Of a stretch of DNA of 58,736 nt, positions 10,869 to 20,447 are shown piece by piece. Each line of letters opens with the position of its first letter. The stretch's first letter is position 1. Below the pieces are notes generated by a model. That model made no database searches and was not told where the DNA came from. It was given only the letters and a program-made list of their open reading frames with translations. Location of the stretch: contig CAJXSF010000016.1 in assembly GCA_913061515.1 (NCBI GenBank), forward strand, positions 1 to 58,736, in the 5' to 3' direction. The translations under genes were made by a program, and so were the position numbers. The stretch comes from an uncultured Gammaproteobacteria bacterium. GTDB taxonomy: Bacteria; Pseudomonadota; Gammaproteobacteria; Pseudomonadales; Pseudohongiellaceae.

Positions 10869-11026
10869 GGCTGAGCGCTCCTAAAGGAAAGACTGCGACA
10901 TTGCCTAGCATTATGACGCATCCCGTGGGGAATTACCGCTATGTTGCCTCTTTCTCGGTGGAAATTCGGGACTAGTCCAGTTAGTATTCGTTGCCCTAAG
11001 TCCGGTGATTTTAGGCAGCCTTGAAG

Positions 11027-11046
11027 GTTCAAGGCTCTGCTTACAT
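11027..11046. promoter_or_regulatory. 9-bp perfect palindrome overlapping an FKBP-gene promoter
   Basis: AGCCTTGAA (11027-11035), GG, TTCAAGGCT (11038-11046). The second arm covers the TTCAAG of a possible promoter (TTCAAG at 11038-11043, 17-base spacer, TATAAC at 11061-11066) for the downstream FKBP gene, so it could be an operator. Confidence 0.45.
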
Positions 11047-11087
11047 CGCCTATAACCATTAGATAAACATCAATGAAGGAAGTCACC

Positions 11088-11795
11088 ATGAATTTTCCCC
11101 GTTTATTGAGCCTGCGCAGTGTAGTTTTGGCTGTCTCGCTTACCGCAATGAACGCGCAAGCAGCCGATAGCGCAGTAGATCTGACATCCCAAGAGAATCA
11201 GATTAGCTACAGTATCGGTGTCAATATTGGTCAAAACCTTGCTGGTCAGGGCATCATGGGCGCAATTAACCTTGATGCGTTCTTTGAAGGCATTCGCGAT
11301 GTTGTCACGGGTGAGCCGCAGCTAACGATGGATGAGATGATGGCCGCGTTGGAGGCTTTCCAGACGCAGCTGATGGAGCAGCAAGCCGCCGAAGTGGCCG
11401 CGATTCAAGCGGAGAGCGAAGCATTCCTAGCCGCCAATGCAACAGCAGACGGCGTGATGACAACTGACTCTGGTCTGCAGTACATGGTTATCGAATCTGG
11501 CGATGCCAGTGGCACGTCACCAACGCTAAATGACAGCGTATTGGCCCATTACCATGGCACATTTATCGACGGCAATGTCTTTGACAGTTCAGTCGATCGT
11601 GGCGAACCAGCAGAGTTTGGCGTAAGCCAAGTGATTGCCGGTTGGACTGAAGCATTGCAGATGATGAAGCCAGGCGACAAGTGGCGCTTGTTCATACCTT
11701 CGGATCTCGCCTATGGCGATACCGGCTCTGGTCCTATTGGTCCATACGCGGCGCTAATTTTCGACGTAGAGCTTCTACAAGTTAACACGCAGTAA
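11088..11795 (+). CDS. FKBP-type peptidyl-prolyl isomerase (FkpA/Mip-like), exported
   Basis: Proline isomerase and chaperone of the periplasm or outer membrane, 235 residues. A signal peptide (about residues 1-26, ending NAQA-ADS) is followed by a helical dimerisation domain (SYSIGVNIGQNLAGQG) and a helical linker rich in Ala/Gln/Glu. The C-terminal FKBP domain contains VFDSSVDRGEPAEF, VIAGWTEALQMM and PSDLAYGD. ATG 11088 has AAGGAAG five bases upstream. A long perfect palindrome lies at the promoter. It is followed 21 bases later by an aminopeptidase gene. Confidence 0.92.
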   Translation: MNFPRLLSLRSVVLAVSLTAMNAQAADSAVDLTSQENQISYSIGVNIGQNLAGQGIMGAINLDAFFEGIRDVVTGEPQLTMDEMMAALEAFQTQLMEQQAAEVAAIQAESEAFLAANATADGVMTTDSGLQYMVIESGDASGTSPTLNDSVLAHYHGTFIDGNVFDSSVDRGEPAEFGVSQVIAGWTEALQMMKPGDKWRLFIPSDLAYGDTGSGPIGPYAALIFDVELLQVNTQ

Positions 11796-11816
11796 TTGAT
11801 ATAAGTGGAGTAGTGG

Positions 11817-13175
11817 ATGGGTAGTTCGGCGCAGCAAGCAATGCCTTTGGATGACTTTAATGTCGGTTTGTTAAAGTTTATAGCCGAATCACCCACCCCC
11901 TTTCATGCAACGCAAAGCCTTGCTGCCTTACTTCAAGGGCAAGGTTTTACGATGCTCGAAGAATCGCAGTCATGGCAATTACTGCCGGGCGGACGCTACT
12001 GCGTTAGCCGCAACGGCTCCTCACTTATTGCCTTCACCATCCCTGAGCCTAGCGCCAATGGCGACCCAGTGCGCGATGGGGTGAATATGTTCGGCGCTCA
12101 TACCGACAGCCCTTGTTTGCGAGTAAAGCCCAATGGCGATATGCGCAAAAACAACTATCTGCAATTGGGGGTTGAGGTCTATGGGGGCGCGCTCTTTAAC
12201 CCTTGGTTTGATCGTGACTTGTCCATTGCCGGGCGCGTAGATTTTCTGTGCAAAGACGGCTCTCTGGATAGCTGCCTGATTGATTTACAACGCCCAGTGG
12301 CGATTATTCCAAGTCTGGCGATTCACTTAGATCGCAAAGCCAATCAATCCCGCACTGTTAATGCGCAGTTGCACTTGCCGCCAGTATTATCGATCAAAGG
12401 GGCAGAGGGTGACAGTTTCGACGATCTATTATTATCGTGGTTGGCGCAATACGCGCAGCGTGATGACGCCAGCAAAGTGCTCAGCCATGAGCTTAGTTTT
12501 TATGACACCCAACCGCCGGCATTGATCGGTTTACATAATGAGTTTATTGCATCGGCACGACTCGATAATCTTCTGAGTTGTTATATCGGTGCTAAGGCGT
12601 TGGTCGAGTCTGATAACAGTGCCTGTAACTTATTGGTGTGCACAGACCATGAAGAGGTAGGCAGTACATCTGCCGCTGGTGCCAACGGGCCATTCTTGCG
12701 CTCGGTATTAGAGCGACTGCTTGCCGACAGTTCAACACGGGTTGAAAAACGGGCAGAAGATTTTGAGCGATTGATTCGCAATTCCATGATGTTGTCGGTC
12801 GACAATGCGCACGGCATTCACCCTAACTATATGGACATGCACGACGCTAACCATGGGCCCATTTTGAATCAAGGGCCAGTGATTAAGATTAATGCTAACC
12901 AACGCTACGCGAGTAATAGCCGTTCGGTCGCCTATTTTAAATCACTGTGCTTGGATGCAGACGTGCCGGTTCAGTCCTTTGTGGTGCGCAGCGACATGGG
13001 TTGTGGCAGCACCATTGGGCCGATCACAGCATCGGGAATCGGTGTTGAGACGATCGACGTGGGAGTGCCCAGTTTCGCTATGCACTCTATTCGTGAACTA
13101 GCCGGTAGCGAAGATGCTCATGGCTTGTATCGTGTAGCGAAGCAGTTCTTTAATGCGCAAAACCCTGACGTTTAA
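11817..13175 (+). CDS. apeB: M18 family aminopeptidase
   Basis: Dinuclear-zinc aminopeptidase of the aspartyl-aminopeptidase family, 452 residues, probably forming large dodecameric shells in the cytoplasm. Zinc-ligand segments are GAHTDSPCLRVKP, RLDNLLSCY, CTDHEEVGS and MHDANHGP, with SDMGCGSTIGP and the final ligand near MHSIRELAG. GTGGAG precedes the ATG. The last 26 bases overlap the 3' end of convergent mnmC. Confidence 0.93.
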   Translation: MGSSAQQAMPLDDFNVGLLKFIAESPTPFHATQSLAALLQGQGFTMLEESQSWQLLPGGRYCVSRNGSSLIAFTIPEPSANGDPVRDGVNMFGAHTDSPCLRVKPNGDMRKNNYLQLGVEVYGGALFNPWFDRDLSIAGRVDFLCKDGSLDSCLIDLQRPVAIIPSLAIHLDRKANQSRTVNAQLHLPPVLSIKGAEGDSFDDLLLSWLAQYAQRDDASKVLSHELSFYDTQPPALIGLHNEFIASARLDNLLSCYIGAKALVESDNSACNLLVCTDHEEVGSTSAAGANGPFLRSVLERLLADSSTRVEKRAEDFERLIRNSMMLSVDNAHGIHPNYMDMHDANHGPILNQGPVIKINANQRYASNSRSVAYFKSLCLDADVPVQSFVVRSDMGCGSTIGPITASGIGVETIDVGVPSFAMHSIRELAGSEDAHGLYRVAKQFFNAQNPDV

Positions 13176-15207
13176 GCGCACGTAATGCAAAGCGCGCAGG
13201 GTGTAGGCTTTTGCTCACGGCGCTTTGTACCGGCAGCAACTCATTAGCGATTAAGCTTGCAAGGTACTCGCCGGCAAGAGGCGTATTACATAGTCCATGG
13301 GAGCCATGGCTCACACTCACATAAAGCCCATCAAGCATCGGTACGCATCGATTGGGATTTTTACGCAGCGTTTGCCCTAAGCCTTCATAAAGTGTTTGCA
13401 GCCGTGCAAAATCTGGCACTGCTCCAACCATCGGCATCCGATCAGTGCTTGTGGCTCTGATCGACACGCGTCCCCCAATGATTGCCTCTTCATCAAGTCG
13501 CGCAGCGCTTAGATGTTCTGCGATGCCTTCTAGATTTTGCCTATGTTCTTGGTTTGAAAGTGCCAGATCACTTATGTTTTTCGAATAGCTGGCGCCGACG
13601 CTGTGCAAACCCTGCCATGACGGGCTGATATAACTTCGACCACAAATCACACTGTGTATTTTTCTGCTTGCAGGGTTGTCCTTGAGATAACTTACTTGGC
13701 CTCTGATTGGCACGATTGGCAGTGGCGCAGTCTGCGCAAGTTGGGTGGCGCTATAGCTGTTGGCGATGACGACGGCGTCACATTTTACCGCACTAGCATT
13801 TTGCTCACCGTAGCTGACAAGCCAGTGCCCGTCTTTTGATTGCAAGCCCGACACCTTGCTATTGAGCTGTAAGCGAATATTGGGGTGTTGTAGATACGCA
13901 TGACAAAGCTGTGCAGGGTCGAGGTAGCCACCAAGAGGCAAATACTGCGCCGGACCTGCTAATGCCAGGCCAGCTTTATCGCTGCTCTGTGGCGCAGATA
14001 ATGCCTGCACAATGTCGTCAGCATAGTCGGCATGATTAACCTCGATGCCACGCGCTTGTCGGGCCTTAAAAGCAGATTCTAGATTTAAAACACCGCAGGG
14101 GCGCCAATTAATCTCTGGATGCTGTTTTTGCAATTGTTCAAACTCACGCACGGCATAAAGAAAAGCCTGCAGATTGAACTGTCGATTGCCATTGTCGGCA
14201 TTGCTTAAGCGGCACTGCAGAACCGCCTGACGATTGCCCGATGCGCCGCTAGCAATTGCATCGGCTTGCTCAAGCACTAATACATTGAACCCTTTACGAG
14301 CGAGAGCGTAGGCGACGGCGCACCCAGCTAAACCGGCACCGATGACGACGATATCGGCGCTGCTGCTTGCATGGCTTGGGTCAATATCTAACCAGTGCAA
14401 AGGCTTGGCACTGGCTGCGCTCATGTGTGCAGCCTCTTTCGTGAAGGTCGCGGTGAGCATATGCCGCTTTTGAGCAAAGCCTTTAATTTTCTTGACCTCA
14501 AACCCTGCCGCGCGAACGCTTCGCACCACTGTTCCAGCAACGCTATAGCTAGAGAGGGTAGTGCCGGTTTTGCTAAGCCTGCGGATTTGTTCGAACAGGC
14601 TCGCGCTCCACATCTGCGGATTCAGCTTCGGTGCAAAGCCATCTAAAAACCAGGCATCGACCTTGGCGCTCGCTCGCAAAGGCTGTGCGCTGAGTAATTG
14701 CTCGGCATCGCCATAGTAAAGGTCGAGGATAATGGTGCTGTTCAGCGTCTTGTCTGTGAGCTGTAAGCGGTGATAGCCATGGGAGTGGTCTGGGTAATGC
14801 GCTAAGAATTGTTCGCTGAACTCGGCCAATTCGGGCCATTCTTGCAGAGCTTTGCGCAGGGCGTCTATGCGCAGGGGGTATTTTTCGCAGGCAATATAGT
14901 GCAGACGCAGGTGTTTAGGGGCCAGTGCTCGCCATGCCCGCCAGCAGCATAGAAAATTAAGCCCTGTACCGAGCCCCAACTCGGCAATGGTAAAGCATGG
15001 CTGTTCATTATTGCCTTTGGCTAGAGCCTCGTCTTGGTTTTGCCAGCGTTGTTTAAGTGCATTGCCGGCGATGAAGACGTATTCGGTTTCATCCAGTCCG
15101 CCTTGGCGTGAGAAGTAAATATCATCGAAGTGCTTGGAATAGGGGGCGCCGGAGTCCTGCCATTGGATATCGGCGTTTTCTAAGATGTGCTCTGGCGTTT
15201 TCGGCAT
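13150..15207 (-). CDS. mnmC: bifunctional tRNA mnm5s2U34 biosynthesis protein MnmC
   Basis: Completes the wobble-uridine modification mnm5s2U in tRNAs for Lys, Glu and Gln. It has 685 residues and two fused domains. The N-terminal SAM-dependent methyltransferase (MnmC2, about residues 1-250) carries ELGLGTGLNFL and the DAWFLDGFAPKLNPQMW motif. The C-terminal FAD oxidoreductase (MnmC1), which removes the carboxymethyl group, starts with VVIGAGLAGCAVAYALARKG near residue 286. The 3' overlap with apeB is convergent. lysS, whose tRNA is a substrate of this modification, lies nearby, but that adjacency may be coincidental. Confidence 0.95.
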   Translation of the reverse strand: MPKTPEHILENADIQWQDSGAPYSKHFDDIYFSRQGGLDETEYVFIAGNALKQRWQNQDEALAKGNNEQPCFTIAELGLGTGLNFLCCWRAWRALAPKHLRLHYIACEKYPLRIDALRKALQEWPELAEFSEQFLAHYPDHSHGYHRLQLTDKTLNSTIILDLYYGDAEQLLSAQPLRASAKVDAWFLDGFAPKLNPQMWSASLFEQIRRLSKTGTTLSSYSVAGTVVRSVRAAGFEVKKIKGFAQKRHMLTATFTKEAAHMSAASAKPLHWLDIDPSHASSSADIVVIGAGLAGCAVAYALARKGFNVLVLEQADAIASGASGNRQAVLQCRLSNADNGNRQFNLQAFLYAVREFEQLQKQHPEINWRPCGVLNLESAFKARQARGIEVNHADYADDIVQALSAPQSSDKAGLALAGPAQYLPLGGYLDPAQLCHAYLQHPNIRLQLNSKVSGLQSKDGHWLVSYGEQNASAVKCDAVVIANSYSATQLAQTAPLPIVPIRGQVSYLKDNPASRKIHSVICGRSYISPSWQGLHSVGASYSKNISDLALSNQEHRQNLEGIAEHLSAARLDEEAIIGGRVSIRATSTDRMPMVGAVPDFARLQTLYEGLGQTLRKNPNRCVPMLDGLYVSVSHGSHGLCNTPLAGEYLASLIANELLPVQSAVSKSLHPARFALRALKRQGFAH

Positions 15208-15325
15208 GGCGCGATTCTAGCAGAATGCCGTTGAGTTTGTCTTAAGCCCCCGCAACTGTGGCATCTGCGCCCGATTAGGGTAAAATGCTCGTCTTTTCAA
15301 TTTCGTACAGAGACTTAACACGCGC

Positions 15326-16424
15326 ATGATCGAAGCCAATTTGACGATTCAAAAAATCAAGGATTTCAGCTCCCGCACGGACGTACTTCGGGGGTATCTT
15401 TGACTACGATGAGAAGAAAGATCGCCTAACAGAGGTTGAGCTTGAACTCGGAGAGTCCGGAGTGTGGGAGAACCCAGAGGCCGCGCAAGCATTAGGCAAA
15501 GAGCGGGCTGAACTGGAAATGGTCGTCAATACCATCGATAGCATGTATGAAGGCTTGGCCGATTGCCGCGAACTTGTGCAATTAGCCCAAGAAGAGAACG
15601 ACGAAGATCTATTTGCCGAGGTAGGTGCTGAATTGGCCAAACTCGGAAGTAAGCTTGAGACCTTGGAGTTTCGACGCATGTTCTCTGGCCGTATGGACGC
15701 CAACGGCGCGTTTGTCGAGATTCAAGCTGGCTCTGGTGGCACCGAAGCGCAGGATTGGGCCGAAATGCTTTTGCGCATGTATTTGCGCTGGGGCGAGGCG
15801 AAGGGCTTTAAAGTGGAGGCGGTTGAAGTCTCCGCAGGCGAAGTGGCTGGCATCAAGAGTGCAACGATCTATGTCAGCGGCGAGTATGCGTTCGGTTGGC
15901 TGCGTACCGAAACAGGTGTGCACCGCCTAGTGCGAAAATCACCCTTCGATTCCGGCAACCGTCGCCACACGTCTTTTTCGTCCGTTTTCGTGTCGCCAGA
16001 AGTAGACGACGATATCGAAATCGAACTAAATATGTCCGATGTGCGAGTCGATACCTATCGTGCCAGTGGCGCCGGTGGGCAGCATATTAACAAGACCGAC
16101 TCCGCGGTACGTTTGACCCACGAGCCTTCGGGCATTGTTGTGCAGTGTCAAAACCAACGCTCACAACACAAAAACCGTGATCAGGCGATTAAACAGCTCA
16201 AGGCCAAGCTCTATGAGATGGAAGAGTTGAAGCGCAAACAAGCGGCGCAAGAGGTTGAGGAGGAGAAGGCCGATATCGGTTGGGGGAGTCAGATTCGCTC
16301 TTATGTCCTCGACCAATCGCGCATCAAAGACCTGCGCACAGGGGTCGAAGTCAGTAATACCGGCGCCGTATTAGACGGTGATCTAGATAAGTTTATCGAA
16401 GCAAGTTTAAAAATGGGGTTATAA
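15326..16424 (+). CDS. prfB: peptide chain release factor 2, programmed +1 frameshift
   Basis: RF2 ends translation at UGA and UAA. The gene is split across two frames: codons 1-25 (15326-15400) end at an in-frame TGA (15401-15403), and skipping T15401 restores a 365-residue protein, the same length as E. coli RF2. The slippery site CGGGGGTATCTTTGAC matches the E. coli element except for one base in the internal Shine-Dalgarno (C for A). Functional motifs are the stop-codon-reading SPF tripeptide ([12 protein letters not shown]) and the GGQ peptidyl-hydrolysis loop ([15 protein letters not shown]). Frameshifting rises when RF2 is scarce, giving autoregulation. Coordinates: join(15326..15400, 15402..16424). 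lysS follows after five bases. Confidence 0.97.
15386..15404 (+). promoter_or_regulatory. RF2 programmed +1 frameshift element
   Basis: A G-rich internal Shine-Dalgarno (CGGGGG), three bases, then CTT and TGA followed by C. Ribosomes on CTT shift to TTT when the TGA is decoded slowly by RF2. Confidence 0.95.
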
Positions 16425-16429
16425 ATCCA

Positions 16430-17959
16430 GTGACAAATCAAAAGCAAGCAGCAGAAGGTCAACAAGCTCAGGGCGCAGAAGTCGCACATGACGAGAACAA
16501 ACTGATTGGCCAGCGTCGTGAAAAACTGGACGCCATTCGAGCTCAGCGCAATGCGTTTCCTAATGATTTTAGACGCAGCAATTATGCAATCGATTTGCTG
16601 AGCGCTTATGAGGACAAAGACAAAGAGACTCTGGAGAACTTGAAGCCGGAAGTAAAAGTGGCAGGCCGCATTATTCGTATGCGCGGGCCGTTTTTGGTGA
16701 TTCAAGATGTCTCTGAGCAGATTCAGCTGTATTTCAACCCTAAAGAGTTGTCTGAACAGATGTTGGCCGAGATTAAAGCGTTGGATCTCGGCGATATCGT
16801 CGGTGTGCAAGGGCGTGTCTTTAGAACAGGCAAGGGCGAACTCACTGTTTGGATCGAAGAGCTGCGATTATTGACTAAAGCCTTACGTCCGCTGCCAGAC
16901 AAATACCGTGGTTTGTCTGACACAGAGGTTCGCTATCGCCAACGCTATATCGATCTAATCGCTAACGAAAGTTCGCGTGCGACTTTTGTGACGCGTTCCA
17001 AAATTATAAGCAGTTTGCGACAGTTCTTCGAGGCGCATGGTTTCATGGAAGTGGAAACGCCTATGATGCAAGTGATTCCTGGGGGAGCGACGGCTAAACC
17101 TTTTGTCACGCATCACAATGCCCTTGATCAACAAATGTTTTTGCGTATTGCGCCAGAGCTCTATTTAAAAAGATTAGTGGTAGGCGGGTTCGAGCGCGTT
17201 TTCGAGATCAATCGTAATTTCCGTAACGAAGGTTTGTCGACGCGCCACAATCCAGAATTCACCATGATTGAGTTCTATCAGGCCTATGCCGACTACCATG
17301 ACTTAATGGATTTGACTGAAGAATTGTTCCGTCGTATAGCCGAGGATGTGCTTGGTAAAACGACGTTAACTTATCAGGGGTTAGAGCTTGATTTTGGTCA
17401 GGCATTTACGCGTTTGAGCGTCACAGACGCGATCGTTAAGCATTGTGAAGGCGTGAGCTTAGAAACATTGCAAGATCGAGATTCCGTCGCAGCATTGGCA
17501 AAGTCTATGAGCTTGAAAGTTGATGATAGTTGGGGCGCAGGTCGCATCTGCATGGAAATTTTTGACGAAAAAGTTGAGCACCTATTATTACAACCGACCT
17601 TCATCACAGAATACCCAACGGAAGTGTCGCCGTTGGCGCGCGCCAACGATGACAACCCAGAGGTCACAGATCGATTTGAGTTGTTCATTGGTGGCCGTGA
17701 AATTGCCAATGGATTCTCTGAGCTCAACGACGCTGAAGATCAAGCGAAGCGATTTCATGAACAAGTGCAACAAAAAGACTCTGGCGATGATGAGGCGATG
17801 CATTACGATGCCGATTATATTACGGCATTGGAGTATGGCTTGCCGCCAACGGCAGGAGAAGGCATTGGGGTCGACCGCCTAGTGATGTTATTCACTGACG
17901 CGCCATCGATTAAAGATGTTTTGCTTTTCCCGCATATGCGTCCGCAGCACGACAAGTAA
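16430..17959 (+). CDS. lysS: lysine--tRNA ligase, class II
   Basis: Charges tRNA-Lys; 509 residues (E. coli 505). An N-terminal OB-fold anticodon-binding domain (about residues 60-150, [19 protein letters not shown]) precedes the class II catalytic core. Motif 2 is [24 protein letters not shown] and motif 3 is [13 protein letters not shown]. The start is GTG at 16430, five bases after the prfB stop, and the prfB-lysS pair is a widely conserved operon. The first 30 residues are Gln/Ala/Glu-rich and poorly conserved. Confidence 0.96.
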   Translation: MTNQKQAAEGQQAQGAEVAHDENKLIGQRREKLDAIRAQRNAFPNDFRRSNYAIDLLSAYEDKDKETLENLKPEVKVAGRIIRMRGPFLVIQDVSEQIQLYFNPKELSEQMLAEIKALDLGDIVGVQGRVFRTGKGELTVWIEELRLLTKALRPLPDKYRGLSDTEVRYRQRYIDLIANESSRATFVTRSKIISSLRQFFEAHGFMEVETPMMQVIPGGATAKPFVTHHNALDQQMFLRIAPELYLKRLVVGGFERVFEINRNFRNEGLSTRHNPEFTMIEFYQAYADYHDLMDLTEELFRRIAEDVLGKTTLTYQGLELDFGQAFTRLSVTDAIVKHCEGVSLETLQDRDSVAALAKSMSLKVDDSWGAGRICMEIFDEKVEHLLLQPTFITEYPTEVSPLARANDDNPEVTDRFELFIGGREIANGFSELNDAEDQAKRFHEQVQQKDSGDDEAMHYDADYITALEYGLPPTAGEGIGVDRLVMLFTDAPSIKDVLLFPHMRPQHDK

Positions 17960-17968
17960 TTTACGTCG

Positions 17969-18673
17969 ATGGTTGTAGAAAAAGACCAGTCCATTGATCG
18001 AATCAAGCTCGATGACTCTTGGAAGCAATACTTGCTGCCAGAGTTCGAGCTTGATTATATGCGCGAGCTACGCGGTTTTCTGCGTGCTGAAAAAGCGGCT
18101 GGAAAAACCATCTTTCCCGAGGGCAAGAATATATTCAATGCCTTGAATGCCACTGCGTTCGACAAGGTGAAAGTTGTTATATTGGGGCAAGATCCGTATC
18201 ACGGGCCCGGCCAAGCTCATGGGCTTTGCTTCTCAGTGCAAGATGGCATTGCAATCCCTCCCTCGCTTCGCAATATCTATAAAGAACTCTCGCAAGATAT
18301 TGGAATTACACCTGCTACCTCAGGAAATTTACAAGCTTGGGCAGAGCAGGGGGTTTTGCTATTAAACGCAGTGCTGACTGTCGAGTCTGGGTTGGCGGCC
18401 TCGCACCAAAAAAAGGGTTGGGAACGCTTCACTGACAGTATTGTCAGTTTGCTAAATGACAAACGAGACAATCTTGTTTTTCTGCTTTGGGGAAGTTATG
18501 CGCAACGTAAAGGTGAGATGATCGATCGCTCAAGGCACTTAGTGCTTGAGTCAGTTCACCCATCACCATTATCGGCGAGCCGCGGGTTTTTTGGTAACCA
18601 TCATTTTTCAAAAACCAATGCCTATTTAATAGAACATCATAAAACGCCAATCGACTGGCGAGTAACGAGCTAG
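17969..18673 (+). CDS. ung: uracil-DNA glycosylase, family 1
   Basis: Removes uracil from DNA in base-excision repair; 234 residues. The water-activating motif [18 protein letters not shown] contains catalytic Asp75, and the DNA-intercalation loop [21 protein letters not shown] contains the catalytic His. It starts nine bases after lysS, so co-transcription is likely, and is followed eight bases later by a flavoprotein gene. Confidence 0.97.
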   Translation: MVVEKDQSIDRIKLDDSWKQYLLPEFELDYMRELRGFLRAEKAAGKTIFPEGKNIFNALNATAFDKVKVVILGQDPYHGPGQAHGLCFSVQDGIAIPPSLRNIYKELSQDIGITPATSGNLQAWAEQGVLLLNAVLTVESGLAASHQKKGWERFTDSIVSLLNDKRDNLVFLLWGSYAQRKGEMIDRSRHLVLESVHPSPLSASRGFFGNHHFSKTNAYLIEHHKTPIDWRVTS

Positions 18674-18681
18674 AGTGAACA

Positions 18682-19926
18682 ATGACTGAAGCACAAGGTA
18701 AAGAACAAACATGTGTAATCGTAGGGGCTAGTCATGCTGGCTCTTTATTAGCGGTGCAATTACGCAAAGAAGGTTGGGCAGGAAAAATAATTTTAATCGG
18801 GGCTGAAGAGTTCATGCCCTATCACAGACCGCCACTGTCAAAAGCCGTGTTAGCTGGTGAGAAAGAAGTCGAGAAGATACTTTTGCGTCCGGCATTGATG
18901 TATGCCAATAACGATGTGCAATTGCAGCTAGGCGCGCAAGTTACCAAGATTGATCGAACGGAAAAAACCGTTTCATTGAGCAATGGCGAAACTATCGCCT
19001 ATGACAAACTAGCGCTTTGTACCGGTGCGACTCCAAAGCATCTGCCCATTGGTGAAGACTTGCCCGGTGTGCATTATCTTCGCGATGCGAATGACGTTGC
19101 GAGTATCCGTGCCGATATGAGTGAGGGCAAACAGGCCATCATTATTGGCGGTGGTTATATTGGCCTAGAGACAGCGGCTGTTATGGCCAAGAAAGGGCTG
19201 TCAGTCACGGTTGTGGAGATGAGCCCACGACTATTGCAGCGCGTAGCAAGCCCAGTGATTTCGGATTACTTTCGCTTATTGCATCAAAGCAATGGCGTGG
19301 AGATTGTGACAGAGGCGCAGGTGCAAGCCATTGCGGCTGAGCAAGAGCGTTTAGCTGTTCAGTTTGCAGACGGTAGCACTCGGCTAGCCGATATCGTTGT
19401 AATTGGCGTTGGCGTGGTGCCAGAAACGGGCTTGGCTGAAAGCGCAGGGCTTGAAGTAGCCGATGGCATTGTAGTTGATAGTTATATGCGAACTAACGAT
19501 CCTGATATTTACGCCGCTGGTGATTGCACGGTGTTCCCATCACCACGCTATGGGCGTTTATTGCGGTTAGAGTCTGTGCAAAATGCATTGGACCAAGCGC
19601 GCATTGCCGCCACAAGCATCTGTGCCGGCGAAGTCGTTTACGATGCTTTGCCTTGGTTTTGGTCTGATCAATACGAGGTGAAGCTGCAAAGTGCAGGTTT
19701 GCGTTTAGATCATGAAAGTGAGGTGGTTCGCGGTGATCCATCGACGATGGACGCGAAAGGATTTTCAGTATTCTATATGCGCGGTGACCGGATGATCTCT
19801 GCCGATTGTGTCAATCGAGCAAAGGAGTTCATGGTCTGTAAACGCCTAATTGCGGAGCGCCTGCCTGTGAATCTTGCAGCCCTAGCGGACGAATCACTAG
19901 GGGCTGATCAGTTCGAAAAACAATAA
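18682..19926 (+). CDS. ferredoxin/rubredoxin reductase-like FAD oxidoreductase
   Basis: Flavoprotein of 414 residues with two dinucleotide folds: FAD (CVIVGASHAGSLLAVQLRKEG) and NAD(P)H (AIIIGGGYIGLETAAVMAKKG). A second FAD motif ends in DIYAAGDCTVF. The C-terminal domain with WFWSDQYEVKLQSAGL is typical of reductases that pass electrons to 2Fe-2S ferredoxins serving cytochromes P450 or dioxygenases (rhodocoxin/putidaredoxin reductase type). No ferredoxin or oxygenase gene is in this window, so the redox partner is unknown. Confidence 0.88.
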   Translation: MTEAQGKEQTCVIVGASHAGSLLAVQLRKEGWAGKIILIGAEEFMPYHRPPLSKAVLAGEKEVEKILLRPALMYANNDVQLQLGAQVTKIDRTEKTVSLSNGETIAYDKLALCTGATPKHLPIGEDLPGVHYLRDANDVASIRADMSEGKQAIIIGGGYIGLETAAVMAKKGLSVTVVEMSPRLLQRVASPVISDYFRLLHQSNGVEIVTEAQVQAIAAEQERLAVQFADGSTRLADIVVIGVGVVPETGLAESAGLEVADGIVVDSYMRTNDPDIYAAGDCTVFPSPRYGRLLRLESVQNALDQARIAATSICAGEVVYDALPWFWSDQYEVKLQSAGLRLDHESEVVRGDPSTMDAKGFSVFYMRGDRMISADCVNRAKEFMVCKRLIAERLPVNLAALADESLGADQFEKQ

Positions 19927-19930
19927 GGCC

Positions 19931-20293
19931 TTATTGAGCAGGGCCTGTATAAACACAGCCACTTGTGCAGGTCTCGCGAATCTCGATAGTGCTCAGTTGC
20001 GGCAGATCGGGTTTGAGCTTTTCCCAAATCCATAGCGCTAGGTTCTCGCTTGTCGGGTTTTCCAAGCCAGGAATATCATTGAGATAATAGTGGTCGAGTT
20101 GCTTCCAAATGGGGGCAAATGCGGCCTTGATATCGCCAAAGTCCATGACCCAGCCTGATTGCTCACCAACCGGGCCTGCAACGGCAATACGCACCATGAA
20201 AGAGTGGCCATGCAAGCGTGCACATTTATGCCCCTCAGGCACATTCGGCAATCGATGGGCGGCTTCGAACGTAAACTCTTTGTAAATTTCCAT
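19931..20293 (-). CDS. queD: 6-carboxy-5,6,7,8-tetrahydropterin synthase
   Basis: Converts dihydroneopterin triphosphate to 6-carboxytetrahydropterin in queuosine/7-deazaguanine synthesis. It has 120 residues, the normal length. Zinc-binding histidines are in FEAAHRLP and LHGHSFMV; catalytic Cys is in [11 protein letters not shown]; and [13 protein letters not shown] and [12 protein letters not shown] are conserved. It is convergent with the flavoprotein gene, four bases apart, and divergent from the cyclase gene. No preQ1 riboswitch is recognised upstream. Confidence 0.94.
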   Translation of the reverse strand: MEIYKEFTFEAAHRLPNVPEGHKCARLHGHSFMVRIAVAGPVGEQSGWVMDFGDIKAAFAPIWKQLDHYYLNDIPGLENPTSENLALWIWEKLKPDLPQLSTIEIRETCTSGCVYTGPAQ

Positions 20294-20447
20294 GCGGCAA
20301 GTACTTTAGTCGGTGAAAAGAATGCGATGTTTGACCTACCTTAATAGGCTCAACGAGCGCGGTCGGGAATGTTACCGACAGTTCCGATTCAAGTACACAG
20401 GTGATTGCCTTATACTCGGTGGCAAATAACAGAGTATTTGAGCCTAC

